NCBI GenBank assembly: GCA_015499995.1
Contig: JADNRV010000182.1
Location: 37,678-101,677, forward strand
Direction of reading: 5' to 3'
Length of the DNA: 64,000 nucleotides
DNA from: Flammula alnicola
Taxonomy: Eukaryota; Basidiomycota; Agaricomycetes; Agaricales; Strophariaceae
Shown: positions 11,841-26,497 of the stretch, one piece after another
Numbering within the stretch: the stretch's first letter is position 1
Layout: each line of letters begins with the position of its first letter
Translations under genes and position numbers: made by a program
The notes under the pieces: generated by a model
What the model was told of the DNA's origin: nothing
Seen by the model: only the letters and a program-made list of their open reading frames with translations
Databases searched by the model: none

Positions 11841-14800
11841 ATGAACGCCCAGTTCACGTTTCCACCACCCCAAGCACCGACACCGCGTCCTGGACCTGGA
11901 CATAAGTCAGGAGGGGCTGCGCAAACCAATTCACGGGAATCGAATGGGTTGCGGGCATCCGTCCTTGATGCTGCTCTGGAGCTAGGTCTTGTTAGCAACC
12001 CTCTAGTTGCTGACTGGATGTTCAACAACACCCTAGCAGAGGAAGACGAAGGAGAGGTGCGTCAAAGTTTTGTTCATTGCGGTCATTTTACTAGCAATAT
12101 TTTTATTTTCTCTTCAATATTGTGGCATCTTGCGGAGGGCCTCTGCCACTGAGCTCTCCACCGTGGACATTGGGGTTTAAGCCATTGTGGCATCAATCCT
12201 TGACCTAGACCTTGAATTGGGCCTGGATGACATCGTTGGCTTAAACTCCATCATTCTCGCCACCATTCCATTCCGCATGCTTCCTATGCTTTGATCCAAT
12301 AATTAAAGCGTGGAAGCTGCAAAAGCACTCATTCGCGAAGTATTACTTCCTAATACTTTGTGAAATATGGAAGAGATGTTAAGTGTTATACTCCTTGATC
12401 GGCTTTTTTGGTCAGGAAGGCCTTCGCCATACGGTGGTGATTTCCTTTCAAGCAGGGCCTCTAATTGGGCCACGCTATGAGATGAATTCATTGCTATTCT
12501 ATGGTTGCCTTGCGTTAATATTTACTTCTTCTCCTCAGTATTACCTCTATCAAACAATACGCTCACACGTACTTTCAATAGGATCAAGTTTCCTCGCCAG
12601 GCCTGACGTACGGTTCATCTGCCACCTCCGAGGAGTCTTCGTCCTCAGCACTTTCCCCCTCTTCATCGGCGTACTCCTCGTCTTCATCTTCGAAGTTACC
12701 TAATGCATATGGCGCCGGCGCCCAGTTTCCTGCCGACAAATCGACTTATGGCATACTGACACATGGCGTACCGACACGGAAGGACGGCGTGATACGGATA
12801 GTAGAACGTGATATTCCTGACAGGCACCACGACAATTTTCTTGGTAGCAATGGAGTAGCATTTCCTGAAATTCCTATCCCGCCACGACCGACAACACCAG
12901 CTGGAGGTAAAAAGTTGAAAAAGAAACATAGAGGGGATGGGTATGAGAGCGATGGTGGATATATGAGCGAGGCTGGGAAGAAGAAAGAGAAGAAGGAAAA
13001 GAAGAAGGCGGAATCGAAGGATGGGGAAGAAATTGCTGTAGAAACGGAGAAAGAGGCGAAGAAACGGGCGAAAGAAGAGAAGAAGGAACAGGAACAAGAG
13101 AGGAAGAGGGCAAAAAGTCTTTTATCTGCCGCCAAAGCGTCCAAAAAAGCTGAAACCAAGGAGGCGGCGCAGTTCAATGGCTATGACACGGACGGCGGCG
13201 CGATTTCAGGGAGCACCTCGCTTGGAAAGTCCAAATCCAAGAAATCCAAGTCCAAAACTCCTTCTGGCGACACCCCTGGGTACGAGACCGACGGTGCTGG
13301 TTACCAATCATCTACACCCAAAAAGTCCAAGTCGCGCTTCTTCAAACTCTCCAGCAAGGCCTCCAAACCCGAGTTTCATGCTGAAGCTGTTTCGCCTTTA
13401 CCTTCTGCAGCTCAAAAAGAGAAGGAATTTGTTCCGCTACCGATCGCAGAAAGGTTCGCGACAACCTTGAGTCCCGATTTTTTCGGCCCTGCAAGTCCAT
13501 CTGAGGGCCGGAATACACCCATTCCAACTGTTTCTCTGCCTCCTCCTAGTGACTCTACAAACCTTTTGACGCCACTTCCGTTTCTTTCTTTCCAGCCTTT
13601 TACCTCTAGTACCAGCCGCGCTGCTTCTACCATAGCTTCCTCTAGAACCAACGTTATCTCTCCCGCTCCTATCAACAGGGATTCCCATGCGTCCACCGAA
13701 TCCTCGACGTCAAGCAGCTCCCATTCTAGACGTCTACATGCGCATTCTTCAGCGCATGATAGCAGTGGCGGCGGGCATGGCAACGGCAGCGGTAGTTACT
13801 CTACCATCACATCCTCCTCGATGCATCAACATCAGACCCAACCTCCTCCTACCCAACTTGTTCCTTCTACCCAATACAACCCTACTACCAACCGCATCTT
13901 ATCACCTACTCCATCTACCTCATCCGGGCATTCAGCTGGTTCCAAGTCCAGTTCAGCCTCGCTGAAGCCACCGCCCATCGCCTTCCCAAACAGCCGTTCT
14001 CCATCCCTAAAGAGACCTGCGACTTCAGACTCAACACCGCCAGTAGCACCATTGCAAATCATGAAAGGTCTGAAACTGAAAGCGAGTTTGGACAACTTAC
14101 TTTCGTCAAGGAATGCATCACCGTCGCCCATTTCGCCTGGGTCTTTTGTTATGGTACCAAGCAACGGCGTGAGTCCGACTGCAACGTCTCCGACCTTTGG
14201 TATACCATCGTCTCCGTCGGGCCTTTATCCTCCATCTCAATCATCCTCTCCGATTCCTGGAAGGCCTCGCAATCCTCCTGCAGACGGTTTTGGCCCTCGT
14301 TCGCCTGTCCCTCGTGCCATCATATCTCCTCCAAACACCGCCATTAACCCGCAGGCGCAGAAACCAACACATCTTAGTATCATGCCCTCCTCAGAATACC
14401 TCGTTCCTTCACCCCGAAACTCCAGCTTTCCCAGCCCGAGTATGTCAAACCTTCCTAGCCCGAATGTGTTGGCTTACTACGACATCCCGCCGCCTAGCCC
14501 GCCGCCTATGGGTCCTCTACCCAATGTGCCGGCCGGAGGTCCCAGCGCGAGTGCCAGTGCAGGCCAATTCCCCTCGGCCGCCGCTCTGCGACAGAGGGTC
14601 ATCGACCGGACGCCCAGACCAATTCCTCCTGAGCTCAGTGCGGCCTTGCACGGCCAATCGCATATCCAGAGAGGCAAGGAGTCTCCGTTCCCTGCTCGCC
14701 CTCTCATTGGGATTGGGTCTCCGGCTGTTACTTCAGTTCCTGGGCTGGAAGCGAGGGTATCTGCACGCCGTTATCGGGAGTTGTATGCGAATGTCGGTGG

Positions 14801-15362
14801 TGCGCCGGCCGATCTCAACCGGTACCAGGAAGAGAAGGACAATGCGGAAGAGAGACGCCGCACAAGGCTCGCTAGGGAGAGCACTTGGGTAGACGATGAT
14901 GAGAGAGGGGACGAGGATGGCCAGGGACTGCATGGTGTTCTGGACCGATTCGAGGACAGGAGCTCTGAGAGTGTCGAAAGCCACTCGGGGCGCGCCTTGG
15001 AGCGTAGTCACTCGTTTGAAGCCATCAAGGAAAGGCATCTTGCCGTCAATAGGGACAGCGAGTACCACTTCGACGATGGGCGCACCGTGGGCGACAGGAA
15101 CAGTCGATGGAGCGGAAGCATCTACAGTCGTGCGAGCATCCTTGATGAGGATGAGAGCGGGGAGACGAGAGAGCGGCTGGTTAAGCGGGTTGAGGCGATG
15201 TTGAATGACGACGCGCATAAGAGAGATGGACCTGGTGGTATGGGACGAGGGTATATCCCTCCTGTACCCAAGCTGCCCGACGCATATGCAAATATGGGTG
15301 TCCATGTTAGTGCGGGCGTGCATTCAGAAGCTACTCCTGGACGGAGCTGGAACAAATTCTAG
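11841..15362 (+). CDS. 998-aa low-complexity protein with GY-x-x-DG repeats
   Basis: Exon 1 is 11841-12056 and exon 2 is 12582-15362, joined in phase 0 across a long 525-bp intron (GTGCGT...CAATAG). An additional small exon in between cannot be ruled out. The product starts with a Pro-rich leader. Then come a Ser-rich stretch, a Lys/Glu-rich region (residues ~165-235), three spaced repeats (GYESDGG, GYDTDGG, GYETDGA), SKSKK blocks, and a long Ser/Pro-rich disordered region. The C-terminus is charged, with RESTWVDDDERGDEDG and several RxRS-type basic sites. No TM, signal peptide or enzyme motif is seen. I do not recognise a characterised family; a cytoplasmic or nuclear scaffold is possible but unproven. 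Confidence 0.8.
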
Positions 15363-16187
15363 CATTTTCTTTTTTCCTATCATGATTTTGGTTTTCGTTG
15401 GGTTATGATTCTGGCTCTTTGGGTATCGTACAGTATATTCATCCCGCCAGACGTTGTTCTTTCTTTTATCAAGTCACCGCTTTCTTATTTAATTACCTCT
15501 CTCGCGATACTTACTTTCTTGATTGCACTCCACTCGTTTCTTAGTCTCAGCCTCCTCTACATACGTGCCTTATCTACCGTGTTCGCAGCTGCCGGCAAAC
15601 TCGCCTTTTTTTTTTTGTACATATGGCATAATTACCTCACATCCACCTACTCATTCTTCTTGAGGATACTATTTCCACTGCTGCTGTTTTGTAGCCATAT
15701 CTCGTTCTTGATGATACCATATCATTTCACCTTGCCCATGTTGTGCATTGCCTTCTCCGCCTTAGGTGGTTAATGCAGAGCAAGTTATACAGCGATTGAG
15801 AAAACAAAATTGATTCAAACAAGGGAATAAACAAAAGACGATTAAGACCAATGAAGGGAAGGGTGAACTAAAAGAAAACAGGAGAAATCAAAAAAGAATG
15901 TGGGTACTTAGTACAAGCTGATAAAGAAATCCTACAGAGTGAAAGGAGTGGCCATTTGCTGTTACGTAAGTCATCTGAAGATGTGTGATAGAGTACTAGA
16001 TCAGAGGGAATCGTAAATGTTGTCGCAGTGAAGTGGGACGGAGGGTAGTGAGGTTGGACGAAGTTGTATTCTGCGCAGCCGTTTGGAGAAGAGAAAGTAG
16101 AGTAAAATAAGAGGAATAGCGGAAGGGAAAAGAAAGCGTGTGTATACTTCATTGCAAACAATGCAACAAGGGAAGGGAGAGTATTCC
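15363..16187. other. 3' regions of convergent genes
   Basis: The stretch lies between the stop of the 998-aa gene and the stop of the minus-strand epsin gene. It is T-rich then A-rich and holds no supported gene. Frames seen here are low-complexity shadows. Confidence 0.5.
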
Positions 16188-16782
16188 CTAGATATCGAAG
16201 AATGGCCTCTCAGCGCTCTGTTGTTGTTGCTGCTGCTGCTGCTGGAGAGCAAAAGGATTGTGGCTCGACCCTGTCTGGTGGGAGAGGAGCGTCTTGCCAG
16301 CATCTGTGTATCCATACCTGAGTAAGACAAACTAAAGTCAGACATAATTGCAAACAAGCAAGAAGATAAGATAAAGCACCTCAACGCGCCGATGTTACCG
16401 AACGTGTCCTGCCCGCCCTCGCGATTTGCGAACAGCGCCGTGAGAGCCTCGTTTTGGTCTTTTGTCTTGACAGCGATGGGTCGTCCTTGGGTGGAGGCCT
16501 GGGACGGCGGTTGAGGCGACGAGGATAGCGACGATAGATGCGAAGTCGAGTGGTTGTCGTATGTTCCCTGGAGGTTAAACGAGGGCGACGGACGTTGCAA
16601 CGATGGATGTGGCGATGGTGTGAGAGAGGAAGGAGAGGCTGGGGCGAATGGGTTGTTGTTCCTGCAAAGGTCACGAACGAAAACCGCGTTATCAGATGAG
16701 ATCGAAGGGTCAAAAAACGTAAGGTATGGACTTACCCAAAGCCAGTAGGCTGAACTGCCAACGGCTGCTGTGCAAACAAATT

Positions 16783-16813
<31 letters not shown>

Positions 16814-18025
16814 ATTTGCAAGAGTTGCTGTTGGCGCTGCCATTCATCCTGTTGCTGCTGTTGCTGCTGTGCTTGTTGCTGTTGAAGCATAAACAACTGC
16901 TGCTGGCGGAGAAATTCGGCCTGTTGGGCCTCCTGTTCCGCTTGTGCTTGTTGCTGGTACGGATTGAAGGCAGTGAACTGTGGCTGCATTTGCGTGAACT
17001 GAGGCTGAACTGTATATTGGGGCTGAAGGCCAACAGCATAGGGCGTGGGATCGATGAGCGGGAATGGGTTGTTGCTGTGCGCGGAATTTGGTGGTGGCCT
17101 GTAAAGTATAGTCTCAGGCATAAATTCGAGACAGGATCAGAAAAACGGACAGTTGATTGGCATCGTCGAAAAGAGCAGCAGCATTCGAGCTCTCTAGATC
17201 GTGCTTTCGCTTTTCCTCCTCCTCCTTGCTCAATTTCAGGGCTTGTTGTAAGTCCCTTTCCTCGGCCGTCAATCTATCTTGAGCAAGGCTCTTCTTGCTC
17301 TCCTCGATTGCCCGCCTTAGCTCATCCTCGTCGCGGTTGGGCCTCTTCCCGGCCAGACCATTGGTGCCCTGCCTCCTCCGCGCATTTTCGTCCTCTGGTT
17401 CTCCTGCCTCCTGATCATATCCCTCTGCCCCACGTATCATGCGATCCCGCATAGAGGCACGGGACCGTCGCTCCTCACGGAGACGTGATTCATCTTGCAG
17501 AAGGTTGGTGATATCTTTTGCCTTCTGCCGGACGTTGGCACCCTGATCTTTACCGTCTTCATCGATGTACTGAAACTCTTTGAGGGTCTTGACCACGTAG
17601 ATGTTGTCGCGGAAGTAGATGACCACGTTTTCCGAACCTTGATGAAGACAGTAATCTAGCACCGTCAAACTCTAACGTTTCATAGTTGGACCGTTAATGC
17701 GCTGTTCTCGCCGATGTGAACAATTTCGCACCTTGAAAACATGCCGCCAATTCTTTCCTTTATCATTCAGACGCTTGTCAATCATCTCCATGATCTCTAT
17801 GAAGTCGTTTCTGAAATCCACGAGATCCGTTAGTGACTCCTCACGGCGCCTGTTCATCGGTACACTCAACTGATTATACGTCAGCTGCGCGATTTCATTC
17901 ATCTGCGTGCCGGATGGGCCCCAGGGGTCGTTGGAAGTGGCATCGCGAACTTTAGCTTGTGTATCCGAGTACCCTTTGGTATAGTTTTTTGTGACGCGAA
18001 GGGCTGCCTTGCCAAAGTGCTGCAT
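16188..18025 (-). CDS. epsin (ENTH, two UIMs, Gln-rich, NPF motifs)
   Basis: Exons (minus): 18025-17871, 17810-17732, 17671-17151, 17098-16736, 16661-16380 and 16317-16188; 509 aa. The N-terminal ENTH domain binds PtdIns(4,5)P2 and bends membrane. It carries KGYSD, TSNDPWGPSG, EIMEMIDKRLNDKGKNW and the SLTVLDYCLHQGSENV stretch. Two ubiquitin-interacting motifs follow: DELRRAIEESKKS and ERDLQQALKLSKEE. Next is a Gln-rich region with NPFPLID, then NNNPFAPA and HNPFAL, the NPF motifs that bind EH-domain proteins such as Pan1/Ede1. This is the endocytic adaptor corresponding to yeast Ent1/Ent2. Two of the introns are 60 bp and stay open if unspliced; the family alignment (TYNQ-NDFIEIMEM) shows they are removed. 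The last exon ends in a Gln run then RPFFDI. Confidence 0.95.
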
Positions 18026-18150
18026 GGTGGCAAGAAGATTCCGACAAAGCACAGCAACTACTGCGCGGAGGTCGGTTATCACGGAGAGAGAATTCGTGGA
18101 AATTCCATTTGCCGCAAATATAGTACGCAGATGATCCCATCATTATTATA

Positions 18151-18222
18151 ACACTGATGGTGAAGCGGTTATCATGCTTGCCTTCCAAGCAAGCGGCAGG
18201 GGTTCGACTCCCCTTCAGTGTA
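18151..18222 (+). tRNA. tRNA-Gly (anticodon UCC), second identical copy
   Basis: Identical over the full 72 nt to the minus-strand copy at 7490-7561: acceptor ACACTGA/TCAGTGT, anticodon loop CTTCCAA, B-box GGTTCGACTCC, discriminator A, followed by a run of five T as pol III terminator. It lies 126 bp upstream of the divergent epsin gene. Confidence 0.93.
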
Positions 18223-18492
18223 CTTTTTGAGTCTTCCGAGTTTTTTCAACTTAATTCCACCTTGGAAATTTACTGTATACAATTTAAAAATTCGGATGTA
18301 CATACTTAAGTATCTCTACTCCAATTCCCATTCTTTGCTCCGGCTGGCTGTCTTGCCGATATCCGGATGCGGCCCAACTTGAAGTCTATCAGGGATTTGT
18401 TCTTCTACATATTCAATATCATACTGTTGAGTAGACGCAATTATGATATTTTATGGATGTCTTCTCTATCCTCAAGATACAATACTCCTGAC

Positions 18493-19826
18493 TCAACTTG
18501 AAAAATTAGGGCTGGGCTGTGGTAGGAAAATGAATTTCACAGAAGAATTGCCCGACAAGCGAGGCATCAGAATACGTGGCGTAGCCGCCCACTCCTCTCT
18601 GTCATAGACGCTCATTCCAAAAAAAGAAAGGCATATGTATACCGTCCGAAGGGTAGCATATTGAGGCGTGGCGAGCAACTCGTCGAGTTTGGTAAAATCG
18701 TCGCGTAAAATGGATTGGTTTACGGGATGAATGAGACGGATAGATATCCCGAGATACACCAGCGAGGGCATACCGGACATGCCCTTTAATATGGCTGTCG
18801 GAAGAGAATGTATTGTGGCATCAAAGCCCCCATGGAACCAGATTTGGAACCACAATGTTTCGAGCGTTTCCAACGACCTTGGATGAACACGGTTGAGAAT
18901 GTTAGGCAGATGTATATATTCTGATGCTGATTAAAATATCTCGATATTAGCGCAGCTTCTTCATTTACGCACACGATGAAATTTAAATCTTACGCTCGGT
19001 GGAGATATCTAGAGTCTTGAGTTGGGTCATTCCTTCCAACAAGTGGGCAATGGGGGCTTCATCCTGGGGGGAGTCCAATGTTGCCGAAAACATCTCGAGA
19101 AAAGATAGATCGAGTATGGGAAGCCCATTAGAAACGAGTAGAATGGAACAGGGGAGCTACTGAGCTATATCCAGAGCCTTGAAATGAAAAGGATTTGAGT
19201 TGAATGGAAGCTGCATCGGAAATTAACTCCTGGATTGACTGTGCATATGTGAAGGCCGAAGACCCATTGAGGCTGAGGGTGTCCAGGCGCGCTGTAGGAA
19301 GGATAATCGAAACAGGGACGTTGATATGCTCCGACAAGAAGAGATATCTGAGAGTGGGCGTTTGAATCATCTTCCTAAGCCCCATCTGCAGAGAAGACGG
19401 GATGAAGTTCCAATCCTGCATAAGCCTAGTTTGATCGTCGAAAAAGTAAAAGACGTATAACTTTTCTAGACGGTCGAATTTTTGTAGAAGCTGGAGGAGT
19501 GCTTCGTCATTGTAGTTGGATTCATGGGAATAGAAGCAAAATGTGCGGACGTAGCCAGGGATTTGCGGGCTACTTGCGACCAAACATTCCATATTCTTCA
19601 CCGGAATTTGCAGCTGATTTCTCCGACGCGGTCTGGGACGAGGACACTCAGGATCGTCAAACTGCCGCGGGTGAAGGAATATCGTCGAGAATATATGCTT
19701 TCGGCATAGTGGAACGAAGGAATGGCAGGTTAAGGACAGCGTTCGGAGGGTCTCGAAATCTGAGTATTTGGCAAGGATTTCGGTGATGTTATCGAAGATG
19801 TCAATGGAAAGATCGCTGGTCTCCAT
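18493..19826 (-). pseudogene. F-box gene 4, frameshifted
   Basis: The frame starts at 19826 (METSDLSIDIFDNITEILAK) and runs as an F-box/LRR-type protein (LRTLSLTCHSFVPLCRKHIF) to a stop at 19128-19130. Immediately after, in another frame, the homologous sequence resumes (VSNGLPILDLSFLEMF ... LKTLDISTE), so one indel near 19131 breaks the gene. A normal intron (18921-18993, GTAAGA...ATCAG) then leads to the second exon, 18920-18493, which shows the LDELLATPQYATLRTV pattern shared with copies 1-3. A residual tail similar to the end of copy 3 (KEWE then stop at 18316-18318) lies beyond the current stop. Either it is a pseudogene or the base is a consensus error. Confidence 0.7.
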
Positions 19827-20264
19827 CCTAGTGCAGAGTTAGCATATTGCAGATCAATGAGCAATCGTGTTGGAAGAAACCGACTTACAGACCTCAAGCA
19901 AGAACCTATTAGTGATATCGAGTCAGGCGAGGGTAGCTGGTGGTCAACGTTCAACCCTTTAGATACTGTATCCAGGAACGCAGGCCTCATAATCAAACCG
20001 CTCCCAGCCAGTCACGCGCACGGCAAGTAGCAAGCGATCCTGAGAGAGAAACCACATAAAAATCTGTCTGCACTAAAGTGGCTCGTGTACTGTACATGAA
20101 TTACTGTGTGGAGCGAAGGAATGGCTGTGATAGAAGTGTACAATAATATGTCCTAGAAGTGAGGAATAGTTTTTTTGGTAGCAATAAAATGTTGAACGAG
20201 GTAGACTGCCATGGCGGATTATACTTAAAAGTAAATGTTGAGTGAAATCCAATCCTTCACCACT
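19827..20264. other. intergenic
   Basis: No supported gene between the start of F-box gene 4 and the 3' end of the chitin deacetylase gene. Confidence 0.5.
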
Positions 20265-22515
20265 CTAGTTAGGCAACAGCCCCACTGCCGCTGCACAAGC
20301 AAAGCCCACAACAAATGCTGTAAACATTTTGATGCCCCCATCGCCGCTCGTCCATCCCAAGCGCGACGCATCGCCTGTCTTTGGCGAGCCCACAGTCTCC
20401 AGACCGCCCGGAGATGGGGAGGTAGGTCCCTGGTTCGTTGAACCGCCGCCTCCCGCTCCTGGCCTCGCTGTGGCGGTGAGATTGGTGGAGTTCGTGACAA
20501 GCTTGACGTTTCCAGCGATGTCTGCGAGGAATATCACAATAAACCATCTAGCCGTAATTTCAAAATATTGTATGACTGACATTGCACGAATGAAGGCATA
20601 GTGTAGTTATCTTCAACGTATGGGTGCGTGACATTAAGACCAACGGCACAGGGTACGATGTACTGTTAAATAAGGAAGGACAGTCAAAATGGAGGATGAA
20701 AGGTTAGCAGAAGCATGAATGTCAAACGCACCTTGAAGGCAGCCTTGAGCTTAGGGTAGTACTTGATGGCTTCCGCCATCGTGAAGTCGTTCAGCTCATG
20801 AGCCAAAATCATAGTCCCGACCTGAATCTCTCATGAGACGCGCAAAAAAACACACACAAATTTTAACTCACGTTATCGAACATGCCCTTCTTGGCATCAT
20901 CGATCATGATGTCGTACTCCCTGTCCACGGCTTCGGCGGTGACACCAGCGGTAGAGCCGACCTGCCAATCCTGTGAGTCGTACGTCCAGAGAACGGTCCT
21001 CAGTCCCAGGCCATTGGCAATGGCACGAATGCGATCGTCGACGTCACCGAAAGGGGGCTAAAAGCATCGGTAGCGGTTCAGCAAGAACTCGAAGTCTGAA
21101 AGGAACAGAAAAAGTTTTCCAAGGAAATCGGTTACGCACCCTCCAGCATGTGGGCGTTACGCCAGTGGCTATCTTGACTGCTTGCATCTACAGATAGAAT
21201 ATATTTAGAACTGAATCGCCTACGGTACCTCTCGCAAGATCTTTGCCTTCGGTTGCGAGAAGCACTTACACCTGAGATGAGGCAACATTATTGAGCGCGA
21301 ACTTAGACGGAGAGTAGGGAATACGAACTATAATAGAGTTCGGCGAAAGCATCTGCGCTCTCAAATGCAGTCACTGTAGACAGATGACGATCAAAATACA
21401 GAACGCGCTATGGCGTGGATAAGACTGACTGTAGTGGTGCGACCAAGAATCTTGAGGAGTGGGTCAATATAAGTCGCTCGACGAGTTCAACGTGCAAACT
21501 TACGGACACAAATCTCGTGCCCTATATTCAATCGTCAGCGTGACGAAGTGAAAGGAGCTTAGTGCAGCTTACCATCAGTAACAGCCCGAGCAGCTTCCAA
21601 AGGCCAGTCCATCACATTGCTTCCGATAAAGAACATGGCTACAAGACAACATGAGAACGCTTTCCTCTACTTATAAAAATGAATATGACTTACTAGCTTT
21701 CTGGTTCTGCGACAAGAGGTAATCGTAGAACGCGTTGTGCGAGCAATTGGGACCATCGTCGAATCCATATCCAAGTGTTCGGGGCTACTCAGCGTAATTG
21801 TATTTAGAGTCTTGTCGACAATATCCTTAGTGCGAACTTGCCTCGTTCATAATCGAAACGTCGACCGGTACGTTAGGCGCCTTGGGGTTGTTACACTTTG
21901 TGCTCGTCCACCAACAGTCAGGATCGTCCGCTGGATAATTCAAGGCGCTGAAGTCTCCTTGAAGAGTGCCCTTATAGACAGATCAGTCGTCACGCCAAAG
22001 GCACCTCGTATACTGAAGTGAATATACCTTAGGCGCGATATCAGGGACATTGGGTTGAATGCTCGCCCATTTAGCCATGGCGTTGTTGTCTTCAGGAAGA
22101 ATAGTAGCAGCTCCCCATATCGGAGGGAATGAAGCGATCGCGCTGGCGATTGGGGCGTAGTAATATGGCTCGCATGGATTACCAGGGCCTAGAGAAGGGG
22201 AAAATGATGTGATCAGAAATTGAATGCGTTGCCCAACCAGAAATGATAACAATGTCGACCATGTTCCCAGGTCGCCACCACGATCTTCAGCTCTTAAAAT
22301 GAGCAGGAAAGACGGATAGTAAGAGCAGGCGTATTCAAACGGTCCAACAGCGGGATGACAAAATGCGGCTGGATAGCATGGGACGAGGTCAAGATTAAAC
22401 ACATACCTGGAAGAGAAGGGTCGGCAGCCCCTAGTGTACTTTCCGTCGAGTCCTGTGCGGCGATGCGGGAAGTGGAAAAGGCGACCACGCCCAGTGCCAA
22501 AACTGCCGGAAGCAT
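20265..22515 (-). CDS. chitin deacetylase, GPI-anchored (CE4)
   Basis: Exons (minus): 22515-22407, 22188-22028, 21970-21842, 21784-21694, 21638-21573, 21521-21504, 21450-21430, 21373-21329, a 2-nt step 21271-21270, 21187-21140, 21057-20872, 20821-20732, 20662-20581 and 20521-20265; 434 aa. A signal peptide (MLPAVLALGVVAFS) leads into the CE4/NodB domain. Motif 1 is GYGFDDGPNCSHN, with the catalytic base and metal Asp. Motif 2 is HSWSHH, the metal His. TPTCWRPPFGDVDDRIR and the ILAHELND motif follow. The C-terminus is Gly/Ser/Thr-rich then hydrophobic (MFTAFVVGFACAAAVGLL), a GPI signal. The enzyme converts cell-wall chitin to chitosan. The intron after 21842 is GC-AG. Several exons are 18-48 nt. 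The gene is divergent from MEF1. Confidence 0.95.
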
Positions 22516-23449
22516 AGGAGGAGTATCTTGTGGTGAGACGTGTGTGTTGTGGGCCTGTGGATGGTGGTCTTAGCAGCAAGCGGGTATATTAATGAAGTTG
22601 GGAAGGAAGGGTATCGTTTCCACGACTCCTACGGAGGTGAGAAAGAAAGAGACAAGGAAATAGTATTAGGCGTTCTCGTAAATGAAGGAGGGAAGATTAG
22701 GAGGAAGATGTGTTGGTGATGAATGAACAGAGAAAGAACAGAAAGCGGCTTGCCACAGCGAACTTTGTAGGCCAAACGCAGCGCGGTATTTTTAGCTTCT
22801 ACAGCAGCCACATCCAGTCCCATTGATAATTCGCCGCGAACGCCGAAGGAGGCTGACGATTAGTTGTAGGAGGCAACATATCGATCGCGAGGATAATGCA
22901 GCTAGCACTCATATAGACCACATGCGAACACAGAAAGCGACATGGCATTAAAAAAACCTGGATCGAGGACATGACCAAGTGCCGAGAGCAGAGCGTAGAC
23001 CGAGGGTCTCTCCGATCACAAATGCCTTGGTAGTTTGCGTTATTTCCGGTAAAGCGTAAAGGGGGAGAGGACAGGTTAGACCATAAGTATACAGCGCCAG
23101 CCCTTCAAAAGTCGAGTCAAGTTCGACAATATGAACATTTGAACTTCGCTGAGTTCAAGCACGAATCTGCACGACATGAAGGCCATGGCGCATCCTGTCT
23201 GCGTAGGCAGGACTTGGTTCCCCCGCAAGTGCTTCGAAATATATTTAAAGGGGACAAGTTAACGATTCCGAGCCTCGAGGAGTTGAGAGTAAAAGAAATA
23301 GAGTCAGAGGAAGAAAAGTAAGCCTGCACTTGCCTAGGCCTGGGATTACGTAATCTAATTAAGGGATGTTTTCGTGTCAGAAATTTGCCGAACCTTGACC
23401 TAGACTTCTTCATTTCTCTTCTTTTTCTTGAAGAAAGCGGGGGGCTGCG
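22516..23449. other. divergent promoter region
   Basis: About 930 bp between the starts of the chitin deacetylase (minus) and MEF1 (plus) genes. Small frames at 22629-22823 and 23139-23321 have no family features. Nothing else was recognised. Confidence 0.5.

Positions 23450-26497
<3,048 letters not shown>

Noticed and set aside
13342..15355. Several minus-strand open frames of 60-196 codons opposite the 998-aa gene
   Set aside because: They are shadows of Ser/Pro/Lys-rich coding sequence on the plus strand, with no motifs of their own.
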